Below, in pieces: positions 24,163-33,724 of a DNA stretch of 52,273 nt (position 1 is its first letter; the number at the start of each line of letters is the position of its first letter). Under the pieces are notes generated by a model that saw nothing but the letters and a program-made list of their open reading frames with translations, made no database searches and was not told the origin of the DNA. The DNA lies in the NCBI GenBank assembly GCA_002350525.1, contig DEFA01000004.1:49766-102038 (forward strand), given 5' to 3'. Origin of the DNA: Lachnospiraceae bacterium UBA2864. GTDB lineage: Bacteria; Bacillota; Clostridia; Lachnospirales; Lachnospiraceae. Position numbers and translations under genes: made by a program.

Positions 24163-26052
24163 TTACTCTTTTGTTATAGCTTTAAGCTTACAGTTACTCA
24201 TGCAGAGACCGCACTTTACGCACTTCTCTGGATCAATCTTGTATGAAGCGAGCTTGTGGTTAGGAGCAATGTAATCTGTCTGCTCGATACAACCTGCAGG
24301 ACAGTTACGTGCACACATACCGCAGCCAACGCACTTATCAGGATCGATCTTGTACTGCATAAGGCTCTTACATACATGAGCCGGACACTTCTTATCAACT
24401 ATATGAGCGATATACTCATCGCGGAAATGCTTAAGTGTTGAATTAACCGGATTGGCAGCTGTCTGTCCGAGAGCACAAAGTGAATTCTTCTGGATTGTCT
24501 TACTAAGCTCTTCAAGAGTATCAAGGTCTTCCATAGTACCCTTACCCTCTGTGATCTTTGTAAGAACCTCAAGGATTCTCTTAGTACCGATACGGCATGG
24601 TGAACACTTACCACATGATTCATCACAGATGAACTCCATGTAGAACTTGGCAACGTCAACCATACAGTTGTCTTCATCCATAACGATAGCTCCACCTGAA
24701 CCCATCATGGAGCCCTTCTGTACGAGGTTATCGAAATCGATAGGCTCATCAAGGAACTCCTCTGTCAGACATCCGCCTGAAGGACCACCTGTCTGGATAG
24801 CCTTGAACTTCTTACCATTAGGGATACCGCCACCGATATCATAAATGAGCTCGCGAAGAGTTGTTCCCATAGGAACCTCTACGAGACCTACGTTATTAAC
24901 CTTACCACCGAGAGCGAATACCTTAGTACCCTTTGACTTCTCTGTACCAACAGCAGCGAACTCTGCAGCACCCTCACGAAGAATGTAAGGTACGCAGGCA
25001 AGTGTCTCAACGTTGTTAACACAGGTTGGCTTGCCCCAAAGTCCCTTTACTGCAGGGAAAGGAGGTCTTGGTCTTGGCATACCACGCTTACCTTCGATAG
25101 AGTTAAGAAGAGCTGTCTCCTCACCACATACGAAAGCACCGGCACCAAGTCTTATATGACAGTTAAAGCTGAAGCCCGATCCCATGATATTCTCACCGAG
25201 GAGGCCCATCTCTCTTGCCTGCTTGATAGCAATCTTAAGACGATTTACAGCGATAGGATACTCAGCACGTACATAGAAGTAACCTTCTGATGCACCGAAA
25301 GCATAACCTGCGATCATCATACCTTCGATAACTCCGAGTGGGTTACCTTCAAGGATAGAACGATCCATGAATGCACCCGGATCACCCTCATCACCGTTAC
25401 ATACAACATACTTCTGATCAGCTTCAACGTTGTAAGCGAACTGCCACTTTCTTCCTGTAGGGAATCCGCCGCCTCCACGTCCACGGAGACCTGAAGCAAG
25501 TACTTCATCAATTACTTCCTGCTGTGTCATGGAAAGAGCCTTCTTAAGTCCCTGGAATGCTCCCATTCCAAGTGCCTCATTTATATCTTCAGGATTGATA
25601 ACACCACATCCGTGAAGAGCAACACGACGCTGCTTCTTGTAGAAGTTGATATCCTCCTGCTTTGTCTTCTTCTCGCCTGAAGCAGGATCAACATAGAGAA
25701 GTCTCTCTACGATCTCGCCGCCTGCGATGTCCTTATCAACGATTTCCTCAACATCATCGATAGAAACCATACGATAAAGTGTATCTTCAGGATAAATCTT
25801 TACGAAAGGTCCCTGTGAACAGAAACCGAAGCATCCTACCTGATTTACAGTTGCCTTGTCTGAGAGTCCCTTTGCTTCAAGAACCTCTACAAACTTCTGC
25901 GTAATCTCTTTTGAGTTACTTGAGAGACATCCTGTACCTCCACAGAGAACGATATGACGCTTGTCATCTGCTCCCTTAAGCTTGTCATCAAGACACTTTG
26001 TACATGTTGATGCGCACTGCTCAAGTTCTGAAACTGAAGTTATCTTGCTCAT
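24163..26052 (-). CDS. hydB: NADH-binding flavoprotein subunit of [FeFe] hydrogenase (NuoF-like)
   Basis: 629 residues. An N-terminal thioredoxin-like [2Fe-2S] domain (CGGTGCLSSNS, VGCFGFCSQGP) precedes a NuoF core with RGRGGGGFPTGRKW (FMN/NADH) and VVCNGDEGDPGAFMDRS. Next is the N3-type cluster motif ESCGKCSPCRIGTKR, then two C-terminal ferredoxin [4Fe-4S] motifs (CVGCGMCARNCP, CVKCGLCMSNC). It takes electrons from NADH and passes them to HydA and ferredoxin. It overlaps the hydC stop by 4 bp, with AGGAGG 7 nt upstream. Confidence 0.96.
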   Translation of the reverse strand: MSKITSVSELEQCASTCTKCLDDKLKGADDKRHIVLCGGTGCLSSNSKEITQKFVEVLEAKGLSDKATVNQVGCFGFCSQGPFVKIYPEDTLYRMVSIDDVEEIVDKDIAGGEIVERLLYVDPASGEKKTKQEDINFYKKQRRVALHGCGVINPEDINEALGMGAFQGLKKALSMTQQEVIDEVLASGLRGRGGGGFPTGRKWQFAYNVEADQKYVVCNGDEGDPGAFMDRSILEGNPLGVIEGMMIAGYAFGASEGYFYVRAEYPIAVNRLKIAIKQAREMGLLGENIMGSGFSFNCHIRLGAGAFVCGEETALLNSIEGKRGMPRPRPPFPAVKGLWGKPTCVNNVETLACVPYILREGAAEFAAVGTEKSKGTKVFALGGKVNNVGLVEVPMGTTLRELIYDIGGGIPNGKKFKAIQTGGPSGGCLTEEFLDEPIDFDNLVQKGSMMGSGGAIVMDEDNCMVDVAKFYMEFICDESCGKCSPCRIGTKRILEVLTKITEGKGTMEDLDTLEELSKTIQKNSLCALGQTAANPVNSTLKHFRDEYIAHIVDKKCPAHVCKSLMQYKIDPDKCVGCGMCARNCPAGCIEQTDYIAPNHKLASYKIDPEKCVKCGLCMSNCKLKAITKE

Positions 26053-26534
26053 GCTGATGCCTCCTTTCTGTAAGAATCGATGATCTCAGATACCTGTCCT
26101 ACTGCAACCTTAGGATAAACCTTACCGTTTATACTAACAGCCGGTGCAATACCGCATGCTCCGATACATCTTAAGGCATCAAGTGTGAAGAGACCGTCTT
26201 CACTTGTTTCACCAGGCTTAATCTTAAGTATCTCAGAGAACTTGTCAATAACCTGCTGAGCACCCTTTACATAGCATGCTGTACCAAGACAACATCCAAT
26301 AACGTACTTTCCCTTCGGCGTTAAAGAGAAAAATGAATAAAATGTTACAACTCCGTAAATCTCGGCAACCGAAATACCGGTCTTCTTTGATACCAGCTCC
26401 TGAACTTCAAGCGGAATATAACCGTACTCGTTCTGGATATCGCTGAGTATCATCATGAGAGGAGTTTTCTCGTCTGCGTATCTATCGCAGATTTCCTCGA
26501 TCTTTGCTGCTGCAGCAGCATTCAGCTTCGCCAT
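26049..26534 (-). CDS. hydC: [2Fe-2S] subunit of [FeFe] hydrogenase (NuoE-like)
   Basis: 161 residues, thioredoxin-like fold. The four cluster ligands lie in GCCLGTACYVKGA and LRCIGACGIAP, with the NuoE helix IYGVVTFYSFF before them. It shuttles electrons between HydB and HydA. First gene of hydCBA; SD CAGGAGG is 7 nt before the ATG. The ORF opens with MAKLNAAAAAKIEEI. Confidence 0.95.
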   Translation of the reverse strand: MAKLNAAAAAKIEEICDRYADEKTPLMMILSDIQNEYGYIPLEVQELVSKKTGISVAEIYGVVTFYSFFSLTPKGKYVIGCCLGTACYVKGAQQVIDKFSEILKIKPGETSEDGLFTLDALRCIGACGIAPAVSINGKVYPKVAVGQVSEIIDSYRKEASA

Positions 26535-26584
26535 ATCTGACCTCCTGTTTATAATATTTTAAAAATATCAATTTAAACATAAAA

Positions 26585-26621
26585 ACTGACACATCAAGCC
26601 TATTATACTTGAAATGCCAGT
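26585..26621. promoter_or_regulatory. imperfect palindrome enclosing the hydCBA -10 box (operator and/or terminator)
   Basis: Arms ACTGACACATCAAG (26585-26598) and CTTGAAATGCCAGT (26608-26621) pair at 11 of 14 positions. Five A precede and five T follow. The nine-base centre contains the -10 TATAAT of the hyd promoter. On the minus strand the stem plus T run would also serve as the terminator of the HD-GYP gene that ends at 26771. Confidence 0.6.
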
Positions 26622-26630
26622 CTTTTTGAA
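26602..26630 (-). promoter_or_regulatory. sigma-A promoter of hydCBA
   Basis: -35 TTCAAA (26625-26630), 17 bp, -10 TATAAT (26602-26607, perfect). Leader about 60 nt. Confidence 0.7.
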
Positions 26631-26770
26631 TTTATATTTTATTCATAGCATTTAATCTTTGTTAGTCTATTTTTACGCCCCTGTTTTTGCCGAAATATTT
26701 ACACTTTTTGCTTCATTTCCATATAAATTTTGCACTGTAATTTTACAACACTTTTGTATGATGTAAAAAA

Positions 26771-28576
26771 CTACTCACTGCGTCTTATAACTTCCTCTTC
26801 AAGTGAGCTGTAATAGTTCTCAAGCTTCGGTCTTGCAGCCAGAAAATACTTATTAAGAGTCTCGTCAAACTGGGTTCCCATTCCCTCTTCTATAATGTCA
26901 AATGCCTGTTCGAAGGACATGCTGTCTTTGTAGCATCTCTTAGATACCAGTGCGTCATACACATCCGCTATCGCCATGATACGTGCCTCAAACGGGATCT
27001 CGTCACCCTTAAGATGATCCGGATATCCCGATCCATCCACACGTTCATGATGATAATGGGCTACATTTTCCGCAAGAGCCGCAAATTCCGGATCTTCCAC
27101 TCCGTCCAGAACCTTATGTACGATCTCGGCTCCGCGTGCCGCATGTATCTTCATCTGCTCAAACTCCTCAGGCTCAAATCTGCCCGGTTTTCTGAGGATC
27201 TTATCATCAACAGCAATCTTTCCAAGATCATGCATAGGTGCTGCCTTGATCATAAATCTTGCAAATTTCTTGTCTACACTGCATTCCGGATCCGACAGCA
27301 TTTCTTCCATAAGGATCCTTATCCCCTCACTTGTCCGTTTGATATGGCCGCCTGTACTCAGATCCCTTCCTTCAACCATTTCAGCAAGTCCGAGGACCAT
27401 TTTGTCCTGAATTTCCTGGATATGTGCAGTTTTCGCTTCAACCTCTTCGGAGAGTTCCTGATTGAATTCTCTGAGAAGATTCGTATAATTTCTGATGGCG
27501 GTCTCATCCACTATCACTATCTGATAGCCCTTTATCCTTTTACCATCCTTAAGATAATCGATAATAAACTTGTAATGCCTGCCGCCTCGATTAACATGCC
27601 TTATCTGATTATTATCCTCCTCCGATTCATCGATCATCAGACCGAATTTCAGTTTTTCCGTATCCGTCAGTTCCGGTCCCGCATCCTTTCCCTTCTTCTT
27701 TCCGAATCGACTGTCCTCAAACTCATCCAGCCAGGAATTAAGGTGCGCAAGCGGTCTCTTGGTTATACTGAAAGGCTTATCGATCTCCTGTTCTTCTATT
27801 TCCGGGAAAAACTCCATTGCCGTCGGATTGGCTCCGAGAAAACGTCTCTTTCTGTCGAAAGACATAAAGCCGTTCTCCGCTTTATCTATAAGCGCCGAAG
27901 CTTCGGTAATACTGATGTTATACATTCCCGTTCTTTCCATAATGAGCAGGAATATAACCTGAAAGATTATATAAGATATGGCAATTGCCCTGAACTGGTC
28001 TCCTACAAGTCTTTTTCCGTAGAAAAACGAAACAACTGATACCATTTCGGCTGCGATAAATAGAATTATCGTTCTGTAGGCAACGCTCTTTTTCGTAAAA
28101 ATGCAGTAGAGAAGAAGGCCTATTCCTATCAAAGAATAAACCGCTATCATGATATAGAAAGCCGTATGCATGAATCCATACTCTTTTATGAGAGTCGGAT
28201 AGCCGTCTACCATCTTGAATTTAACACTCTTGTAGAAAAAACCGTTAAAACCGATCGTAAGGACAAAGCCGTATAAGATCGTGCTTATACCCATCATGAT
28301 CATAGACAGTAATCTCGGTGTCCTGATATTAAACAGTGCTATAATGCTCAGGGTAATAAAAAGTGAGAGAAATGCACCTCCAAGATAGATTATCTTGTTG
28401 GCCAGAAGAGCTTCTGTCAGGTTTGTTGACATAGCAAACATAAAGTATCCCATTTCTGAAATCGGGATAAATATAAAAAGAAATGTAATATTGATATTGG
28501 TATCTTCATTCCAACGCCATCTGAATATGGCCGTTGCAAGAATCGATAATATAAAACAAGTCAGATAAAATTCCAT
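26771..28576 (-). CDS. membrane HD-GYP protein, putative c-di-GMP phosphodiesterase
   Basis: 601 residues. About seven N-terminal membrane helices (residues 1-215, the 7TM sensor layout of some histidine kinases) are followed by a PAS-like stretch (about 225-380) and a short coiled coil (LREFNQELSEEVEAKTAHIQ). A complete HD-GYP domain ends it: GGHIKRTSEGI, MHDLGKIAVDDKIL, HAARGAEIVHKVL, HYHHERVDGSGYPDHL, IADVYDALVSKRCYK. It should degrade c-di-GMP in response to a membrane or ligand signal. Its start is only 4 bp after the preceding small gene, so it is the last gene of the DUF3160 operon. Confidence 0.92.
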   Translation of the reverse strand: MEFYLTCFILSILATAIFRWRWNEDTNINITFLFIFIPISEMGYFMFAMSTNLTEALLANKIIYLGGAFLSLFITLSIIALFNIRTPRLLSMIMMGISTILYGFVLTIGFNGFFYKSVKFKMVDGYPTLIKEYGFMHTAFYIMIAVYSLIGIGLLLYCIFTKKSVAYRTIILFIAAEMVSVVSFFYGKRLVGDQFRAIAISYIIFQVIFLLIMERTGMYNISITEASALIDKAENGFMSFDRKRRFLGANPTAMEFFPEIEEQEIDKPFSITKRPLAHLNSWLDEFEDSRFGKKKGKDAGPELTDTEKLKFGLMIDESEEDNNQIRHVNRGGRHYKFIIDYLKDGKRIKGYQIVIVDETAIRNYTNLLREFNQELSEEVEAKTAHIQEIQDKMVLGLAEMVEGRDLSTGGHIKRTSEGIRILMEEMLSDPECSVDKKFARFMIKAAPMHDLGKIAVDDKILRKPGRFEPEEFEQMKIHAARGAEIVHKVLDGVEDPEFAALAENVAHYHHERVDGSGYPDHLKGDEIPFEARIMAIADVYDALVSKRCYKDSMSFEQAFDIIEEGMGTQFDETLNKYFLAARPKLENYYSSLEEEVIRRSE

Positions 28577-28580
28577 ATAG

Positions 28581-29147
28581 TCACCCGTCCACCAGCATGA
28601 GTCCCCAGCTTTGCCAGTACCATACTGTGTCCTTTCCTTCAGGAGTTATTATATGTAATGCCTCTTCCTCATCAAGCTTTATATCCGAAGCCTCTATCCC
28701 CATCTCTGAGGACATCCATATCGGCTTCAATCTGTCATCTCTTTCATCTATAAAATCATATATAAAAATGTGCTGCGACCAGGACTTATCATCTTCTTCT
28801 ACCCAGATCGGCTTAAATCTTCCGTAGCTTCCGCGTTTCCAGACAAGAAGAATTATCTCATCCTCGTCATCGTGATCTATATCGCCGACCAGACAGTCAG
28901 ATACCAGCCATTCGTCTTCGCTTTCCCAGACGGTCCCGCTGTCTCCTCCGCCTTTCAGATTTACGCTCAGATGCTTTCGTTTCAATAAGATCTCAGCTTT
29001 ATCCGAATAAACGGTCTCTTTGTTTTTCCATGTGATCCACCGGGGAAGAAAAGCTCCCCGGAACCACATGAATACGGCCACAACTGCTATCAGGATCAAA
29101 CCTGATATTGCAATTATTATTTTCTTTATCCTAGTATTCCCACTCAT
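28581..29147 (-). CDS. membrane-anchored protein of unknown function with acidic FG-GAP-like repeat segment
   Basis: 188 residues from ATG 29147. One membrane helix (KKIIIAISGLILIAVVAVFM, about 8-27) anchors an external domain with GDIDHDDEDEIILLVWKRGS, which resembles calcium-binding FG-GAP/VCBS loops, and many Trp residues. Two later ISHIF/IYDF-type strands suggest a beta-propeller-like fold. No catalytic motif is recognised. The ATG overlaps the DUF3160 stop by 17 bp and has no clear SD, so coupled translation is likely; ATG 29219 in the same frame is the alternative start. It lies between DUF3160 and the HD-GYP gene. Confidence 0.7.
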   Translation of the reverse strand: MSGNTRIKKIIIAISGLILIAVVAVFMWFRGAFLPRWITWKNKETVYSDKAEILLKRKHLSVNLKGGGDSGTVWESEDEWLVSDCLVGDIDHDDEDEIILLVWKRGSYGRFKPIWVEEDDKSWSQHIFIYDFIDERDDRLKPIWMSSEMGIEASDIKLDEEEALHIITPEGKDTVWYWQSWGLMLVDG

Positions 29148-31743
29148 GTCTGTAACTGCTTGACCAATCTTCCTGCTTAGGCTGATTCTCTCTGTCATAG
29201 TTATACTTTCCGTCATCATCCAGCTCTATTCCAAGCATCTGTCTCCACTTGGAATCCGTGAGTCTGTCGGATATCGGCTGTTCAAACTGATAGAAAGAGA
29301 ATACCGAACCGAAGGCAACCTTCTTTACACCATCTACCGTTATGATAACTTCTATCGTTCCGACTCTTCCTGTTCCGAGTTCAAGACATGTTCCGTTAGG
29401 ATCCGTAGCTACATCAGCAACTATCGCCGCAGGAAATTCTTCTGTTGTAAAGTACTCGTTTTCGGCGCTGTCTTTACTGACTTCCTGCCAGAAATGCTCG
29501 AGCTGTCCGCCGTAGCTTCTTATGAAATCAAACTCCTCCTCTGTAGGAAGTTCGTTTCTCAGTTCTTTCTCGGAAATAACCTGAAGCTTTTCCGTAATCT
29601 CAGCGAGAAGTTCCAGATTTTCTTTATCCTCCGGAGATAATACTCCGTAACTTTCAAGTCCCTTTGACGTAGCATTTACAAGTGCGGTAAGTCTTGCATA
29701 AACCTCAGGCTCTGCTTCAACATAGCCTCTGTCGTCTCTGACAGGTATATCGTCGCCGCCCATTTCAGCCATCATCTGTTTTGAATAGAGGATGGTATCA
29801 TGCTTAAGTTCGGTGTAACTTCCGAGGAATGTAGTAAGATTCTTCTTTCTCCATTCCTCTGACTGCATATATGTCGGATAACCTTCTCCCCTTACTTTAA
29901 GCAGAGGGCGGAGTGTATTGAGCCAGCTTGAGTAAAGACTCGCATTCCACTCTTCTTCCGAAGCTTCATCTACCATGGATCTCATCTTGTCCATGTTTTC
30001 GTTATAGTTTTTATAATCAGTTGCGCCCCTGTCTTCGAGTATACCGAGGGCGGTATCAGAGCCGAAAGCTGCCGGAACATCAAGTGCATCCGGAAGCATA
30101 CGTAACTCTCCGCTTGAATTTTCCTTTGTCTTTCTTGCACAGAGATTCTGGAATATTGTCTCATCTATAGAAAATCTCTGTCCCATGAATCTGTAACCTA
30201 TTATCTTCTCGGATGCTTCTTCGTCACTGTCAGACTGAAGAACCACAACCGAATTGATCTTAGGCGGTTCAAGTTCGCTTGTAAGACTGCGGAATCCTTC
30301 CCAGGCAGCATCATTTCCCGCAAGCTTATCAATTGTCACATCCGGTCCGTAAGCAGCATCGATAAGCGGTCTGTATTCATAGTAACCATTATCGTCGGAT
30401 GCCCCCGCAAAGAATGATGTTACAGTATATATTTCATTCCAAAGAGGAAGTGTGTCATTATCAAGCGCAAGGGTCATAAGAAATGCGCATCTTTCCTGAT
30501 CCTCATTTGCTCTTTCGAAATTCCTTCTTCCGTACCACATCATGGTCTTGAAATATCTCTTCAGAGTTTCATCCGTATCATAATATCCCCTCGGAATATA
30601 CTGTGTGTAGTCTTCCATAATTTCAGGGTCATCAAAAAGCGGTGACACAGTTACCCCCGCAGCCTTGTCAATAAGATCAAGTTCAGACTCTGCCACGCTT
30701 TTTACTTCTTCCGGAATGGAACTATCAGGATTCATCAGATGATTTCCTACCGCAAAAAAAGCAAGATTTATCTTTGCCGCATTCTCCCACTCGGTGCCCT
30801 TAAGAGCCTTGAGCTGAGCTTCTGCTTTTTCCTGCATCTTCATGCTGAGTACCGAAAGATCCGCTGTGAGATAATTCATCTCCGTATGTTTCAGAACATG
30901 AGCAAAGTAAAGATGATATGTATGCATGATTGAATCGACTGTTACGAAGTTCGGTATATATTCATATCTGTTCGACTCGTATACTTCAAAGAATTCCCTG
31001 TCTCCCTCCATAACAAGAAACTGATTCGTCGCAAGTTTCTCCTTTGCATCATCCGGTAGATAAGATACAAAATCGTAATTATCAAGATCCGTAAGATCCG
31101 GTGAAACAGTCTGCGCCGGTACACTCGGAGCAAAGTCTTCATATGAATACTCAAGATTATCATTTATTACCGAAGGTCTTTTCATATAAGACACTTCCTG
31201 GATCACATAGGTATCCGGGCCGTCAATCGTAGTAGGCTCTTCCGTTTTATCTTCGGTCCCGGTCTCCGTCTCGGTTTTTCCCGTACTTTCGGTAACTGCT
31301 TCAGTAGTGGCATTTGCCGTGATCCTGCCGTCTTTATTCCTGTCACGGAGTACAAAGAAGATCACTGTTCCCACTATAAGTAAAACCGCTGCGGCTATTA
31401 CCGCACCTATAAGAATCCTGTTAGTGGATTTCTTCGGCGGTTGTGACGGTTGCTGCCCTTGAAACTGCGGCTGCTGCATCTGCTGCTGTGTCAACGGCTG
31501 CCTGTACTGAGGAGGCTGCTGCCCCTGAAACTGCGGCTGCTGCATCTGCTGTGGCTGACCTTGAAACTGCGGCTGCTGCATCTGCTGTGGCTGACCTTGA
31601 AACTGCGGCTGACCTTGAAACTGCGGCTGACCTTGAAACTGTGGCTGCACCGGTGCAGTATATTCGGGATTCGGAGTGCCGCAGACCGGACATACCGGCG
31701 AATCCTTCGATAAATTGTTATTTCCGCATATCTGACAAGCCAT
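29131..31743 (-). CDS. zinc-ribbon, single-pass membrane DUF3160 protein
   Basis: 870 residues. N-terminal zinc ribbon (CQICGNNNLSKDSPVCPVCG), then a Pro/Gln/Phe repeat region (PQFQGQ units, residues 34-98), one membrane helix (about 110-134), a Thr/Glu linker, and a very large external domain (about 190-870) with the DUF3160 hallmark NFVTVDSIMHTYHLYF. The family has no settled function; surface location and a Zn-ribbon in the cytoplasm suggest a signalling or envelope role. ATG 31743 has AGGAGG 6 nt upstream. First gene of a three-gene operon ending in a membrane HD-GYP protein. Confidence 0.85.
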   Translation of the reverse strand: MACQICGNNNLSKDSPVCPVCGTPNPEYTAPVQPQFQGQPQFQGQPQFQGQPQQMQQPQFQGQPQQMQQPQFQGQQPPQYRQPLTQQQMQQPQFQGQQPSQPPKKSTNRILIGAVIAAAVLLIVGTVIFFVLRDRNKDGRITANATTEAVTESTGKTETETGTEDKTEEPTTIDGPDTYVIQEVSYMKRPSVINDNLEYSYEDFAPSVPAQTVSPDLTDLDNYDFVSYLPDDAKEKLATNQFLVMEGDREFFEVYESNRYEYIPNFVTVDSIMHTYHLYFAHVLKHTEMNYLTADLSVLSMKMQEKAEAQLKALKGTEWENAAKINLAFFAVGNHLMNPDSSIPEEVKSVAESELDLIDKAAGVTVSPLFDDPEIMEDYTQYIPRGYYDTDETLKRYFKTMMWYGRRNFERANEDQERCAFLMTLALDNDTLPLWNEIYTVTSFFAGASDDNGYYEYRPLIDAAYGPDVTIDKLAGNDAAWEGFRSLTSELEPPKINSVVVLQSDSDEEASEKIIGYRFMGQRFSIDETIFQNLCARKTKENSSGELRMLPDALDVPAAFGSDTALGILEDRGATDYKNYNENMDKMRSMVDEASEEEWNASLYSSWLNTLRPLLKVRGEGYPTYMQSEEWRKKNLTTFLGSYTELKHDTILYSKQMMAEMGGDDIPVRDDRGYVEAEPEVYARLTALVNATSKGLESYGVLSPEDKENLELLAEITEKLQVISEKELRNELPTEEEFDFIRSYGGQLEHFWQEVSKDSAENEYFTTEEFPAAIVADVATDPNGTCLELGTGRVGTIEVIITVDGVKKVAFGSVFSFYQFEQPISDRLTDSKWRQMLGIELDDDGKYNYDRENQPKQEDWSSSYRHEWEY
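31453..31644. repeat. coding repeat (PQFQGQ units) in the DUF3160 gene
   Basis: Short in-frame repeats, mostly 18 and 33 bp apart, encode Pro-Gln-Phe-Gln-Gly-Gln units interspersed with PQQMQQ. Confidence 0.85.
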
Positions 31744-31852
31744 ATTATTCCTCCTAATGATACATTTCACATCAGAATCCGACCTCTTGGTAATGATTCT
31801 TACATTAATCACCGACTATTTTTATTTTATCACATTTTTTCTTCAGGGACAT

Positions 31853-31884
31853 AGAAAAAACGCTCCCGGTTTTACCCGAGAGCG
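31853..31884 (-). terminator. intrinsic terminator of cstA
   Basis: Minus-strand stem CGCTCTCGGG / CCGGGAGCG followed by TTTTTT, 20 bp after the cstA stop. Confidence 0.9.
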
Positions 31885-31903
31885 TAAATAATCATAATAT
31901 ATA

Positions 31904-33667
31904 TTATGCCGCTTTCTTTTCTTTACTCTGCTTAGCAAGATTTGCAAATGAGTAGATTGCAAGTACGACAGCAAGAATTACAAGAAGTGCGGCAAGGATT
32001 GCCTGTATATATGCCCATATGTCGGCTCCGCCTGCTCCGATTGCCTTGATCTTACCCATGATAGTCTGGATAAGTGAGCAGATGGTAACAATAAGCATGA
32101 ATACCATAGGTATATAGAACATCTTATTGTTCTTTCCGACTTTACCGAGCCATGTGCAGACTGCAAGAAGTCCTACTGCGGCAAGCAGCTGGTTTGCAGC
32201 TCCGAAGAGTGGCCATATCTTCGCATAGCCTGTCATTCCGAGTCCGACACCGAGAACAACCGTAACAACAGTTGCAAAATACGGATTGCAAAGGAATTTC
32301 TTGCTTCCCTTAACAGTCTGAACTGTCTCATCCGGTGCAAGCCAGAATTCCTGGAACATATAACGTGCAAGTCTTGTTGCTGTATCAAGCGATGTAAGAC
32401 AGAATACAGAAACGGCAAGAACGAACATGCTGTAGATTATTCCGACTAAAGCACTGTCCGATCCTACAAAAGAACCGATCATCTGTGAAATACCGCCTGC
32501 GAATACTGCTGTAGGGCTTGTAAGTCCGGAAGCAGCAAGAGCTTCCTTATCTACATTTACGGTATGCCATACAAAACCTACCGCACAAAGAGAGATAACA
32601 GCTACAACACACTCAATAAGCATAGAACCGTATGCTACCGGACGCGCATTTTTCTCGTTATCGATCTGCTTTGATGTTGTTCCCGAAGATACAAGTGAAT
32701 GGAAGCCTGAGATAGCTCCGCACGCAATAGTTACAAAAAGTGCAGGGAACAGACTTCCCGTAGCAAAAAGCCCGTTTGTTTCAGTGATCTGCCAGCCTGC
32801 AAATGCCGGGATATCAAGATGTCCCTGTCCGGCAATTGAAGCTCCTATTATAGCAATGACTGCAACTCCTATCATGAAGTAAAGCAGGAATGAGCTGAGA
32901 TAATCTCTTGGCTGAAGAAGGATCCATACCGGTGTAACGGATGCAATGAGAATATAGATACCGAGTATCCACATCCATGCATTGTATGAGATCGTGATAG
33001 GGCAGAAATTCATACCGATCGCTACTATAATAACAATACCTAAAACACCGATTGCAGAAGCAGGTCCAATAGGCATGTTCTTACGGTATACAAGGAAACC
33101 GAAGACTATAGCAAGAACTATGAACAGAAGTGATATCATAGCTGTCTGCTGATGTGCCAGAAGAGCCGCTCCTTCAACTGCTACACCTGCTGCCGTAGTG
33201 CTTCCGAATGTGCTCGCAACTATCGAGCTGAAGGCTGCTACTACAAGAAGCAGTGTAAGATAACCGAAGATTATGAAAATCTTCTTAGCAAGATTACCCA
33301 TGGCATCTTCGATAACTTCACCGATTGACTGTCCCTGATGACGCATAGATGCAAAAAGTGCACCGTAATCATGAACACCACCGAAGAAGATACCTCCGAT
33401 AAGTACCCACAGAAGCACAGGAATCCATCCGAAGATAGCTGCCTGTATAGGACCGTTGATAGGTCCTGCACCTGCTATCGATGAAAAATGATGTCCCATA
33501 AGAACCGGTGTTTTTGCCGGCACATAATCTACACCATCTTCCATATCATGTGCGGGGGTTGATTTCTCCGGATCGATCCCCCACTGTTCTGCAAGCCATT
33601 TTCCGTAGAAAACATAACCGCAGAGCAAGATTACGATACTGATGATAAGTATCAAAGCTGCATTCAT
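31904..33667 (-). CDS. cstA: carbon starvation protein A family transporter
   Basis: 587 residues with about sixteen membrane helices. CstA signatures at the start: YGKWLAEQWGI, HHFSSIAGAGPINGPIQAA, and GGVHDYGALFASMRHQGQSI. Family members take up pyruvate or small peptides under nutrient limitation. SD GAGGGG is 6 nt before the ATG. A short inverted repeat (33690-33716) lies directly upstream and the neighbouring hypothetical gene ends 57 bp away. Confidence 0.95.
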   Translation of the reverse strand: MNAALILIISIVILLCGYVFYGKWLAEQWGIDPEKSTPAHDMEDGVDYVPAKTPVLMGHHFSSIAGAGPINGPIQAAIFGWIPVLLWVLIGGIFFGGVHDYGALFASMRHQGQSIGEVIEDAMGNLAKKIFIIFGYLTLLLVVAAFSSIVASTFGSTTAAGVAVEGAALLAHQQTAMISLLFIVLAIVFGFLVYRKNMPIGPASAIGVLGIVIIVAIGMNFCPITISYNAWMWILGIYILIASVTPVWILLQPRDYLSSFLLYFMIGVAVIAIIGASIAGQGHLDIPAFAGWQITETNGLFATGSLFPALFVTIACGAISGFHSLVSSGTTSKQIDNEKNARPVAYGSMLIECVVAVISLCAVGFVWHTVNVDKEALAASGLTSPTAVFAGGISQMIGSFVGSDSALVGIIYSMFVLAVSVFCLTSLDTATRLARYMFQEFWLAPDETVQTVKGSKKFLCNPYFATVVTVVLGVGLGMTGYAKIWPLFGAANQLLAAVGLLAVCTWLGKVGKNNKMFYIPMVFMLIVTICSLIQTIMGKIKAIGAGGADIWAYIQAILAALLVILAVVLAIYSFANLAKQSKEKKAA

Positions 33668-33689
33668 TTAAATCCCCTCTTTCATTATG

Positions 33690-33716
33690 CCGATATAATG
33701 CAGTTATATATATCGG
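33690..33716. promoter_or_regulatory. inverted repeat upstream of cstA, possible operator
   Basis: CCGATATA (33690-33697) and TATATCGG (33709-33716) are perfect arms 11 bp apart, 23 bp before the cstA start. No T run follows, so an operator is more likely than a terminator. Confidence 0.45.
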
Positions 33717-33724
33717 TTGATTAT

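Noticed and set aside
31443..31757. Plus-strand Ala/Leu-rich frames opposite the DUF3160 repeat region
   Set aside because: Shadow of the Gln/Pro repeats; low complexity and no SD.
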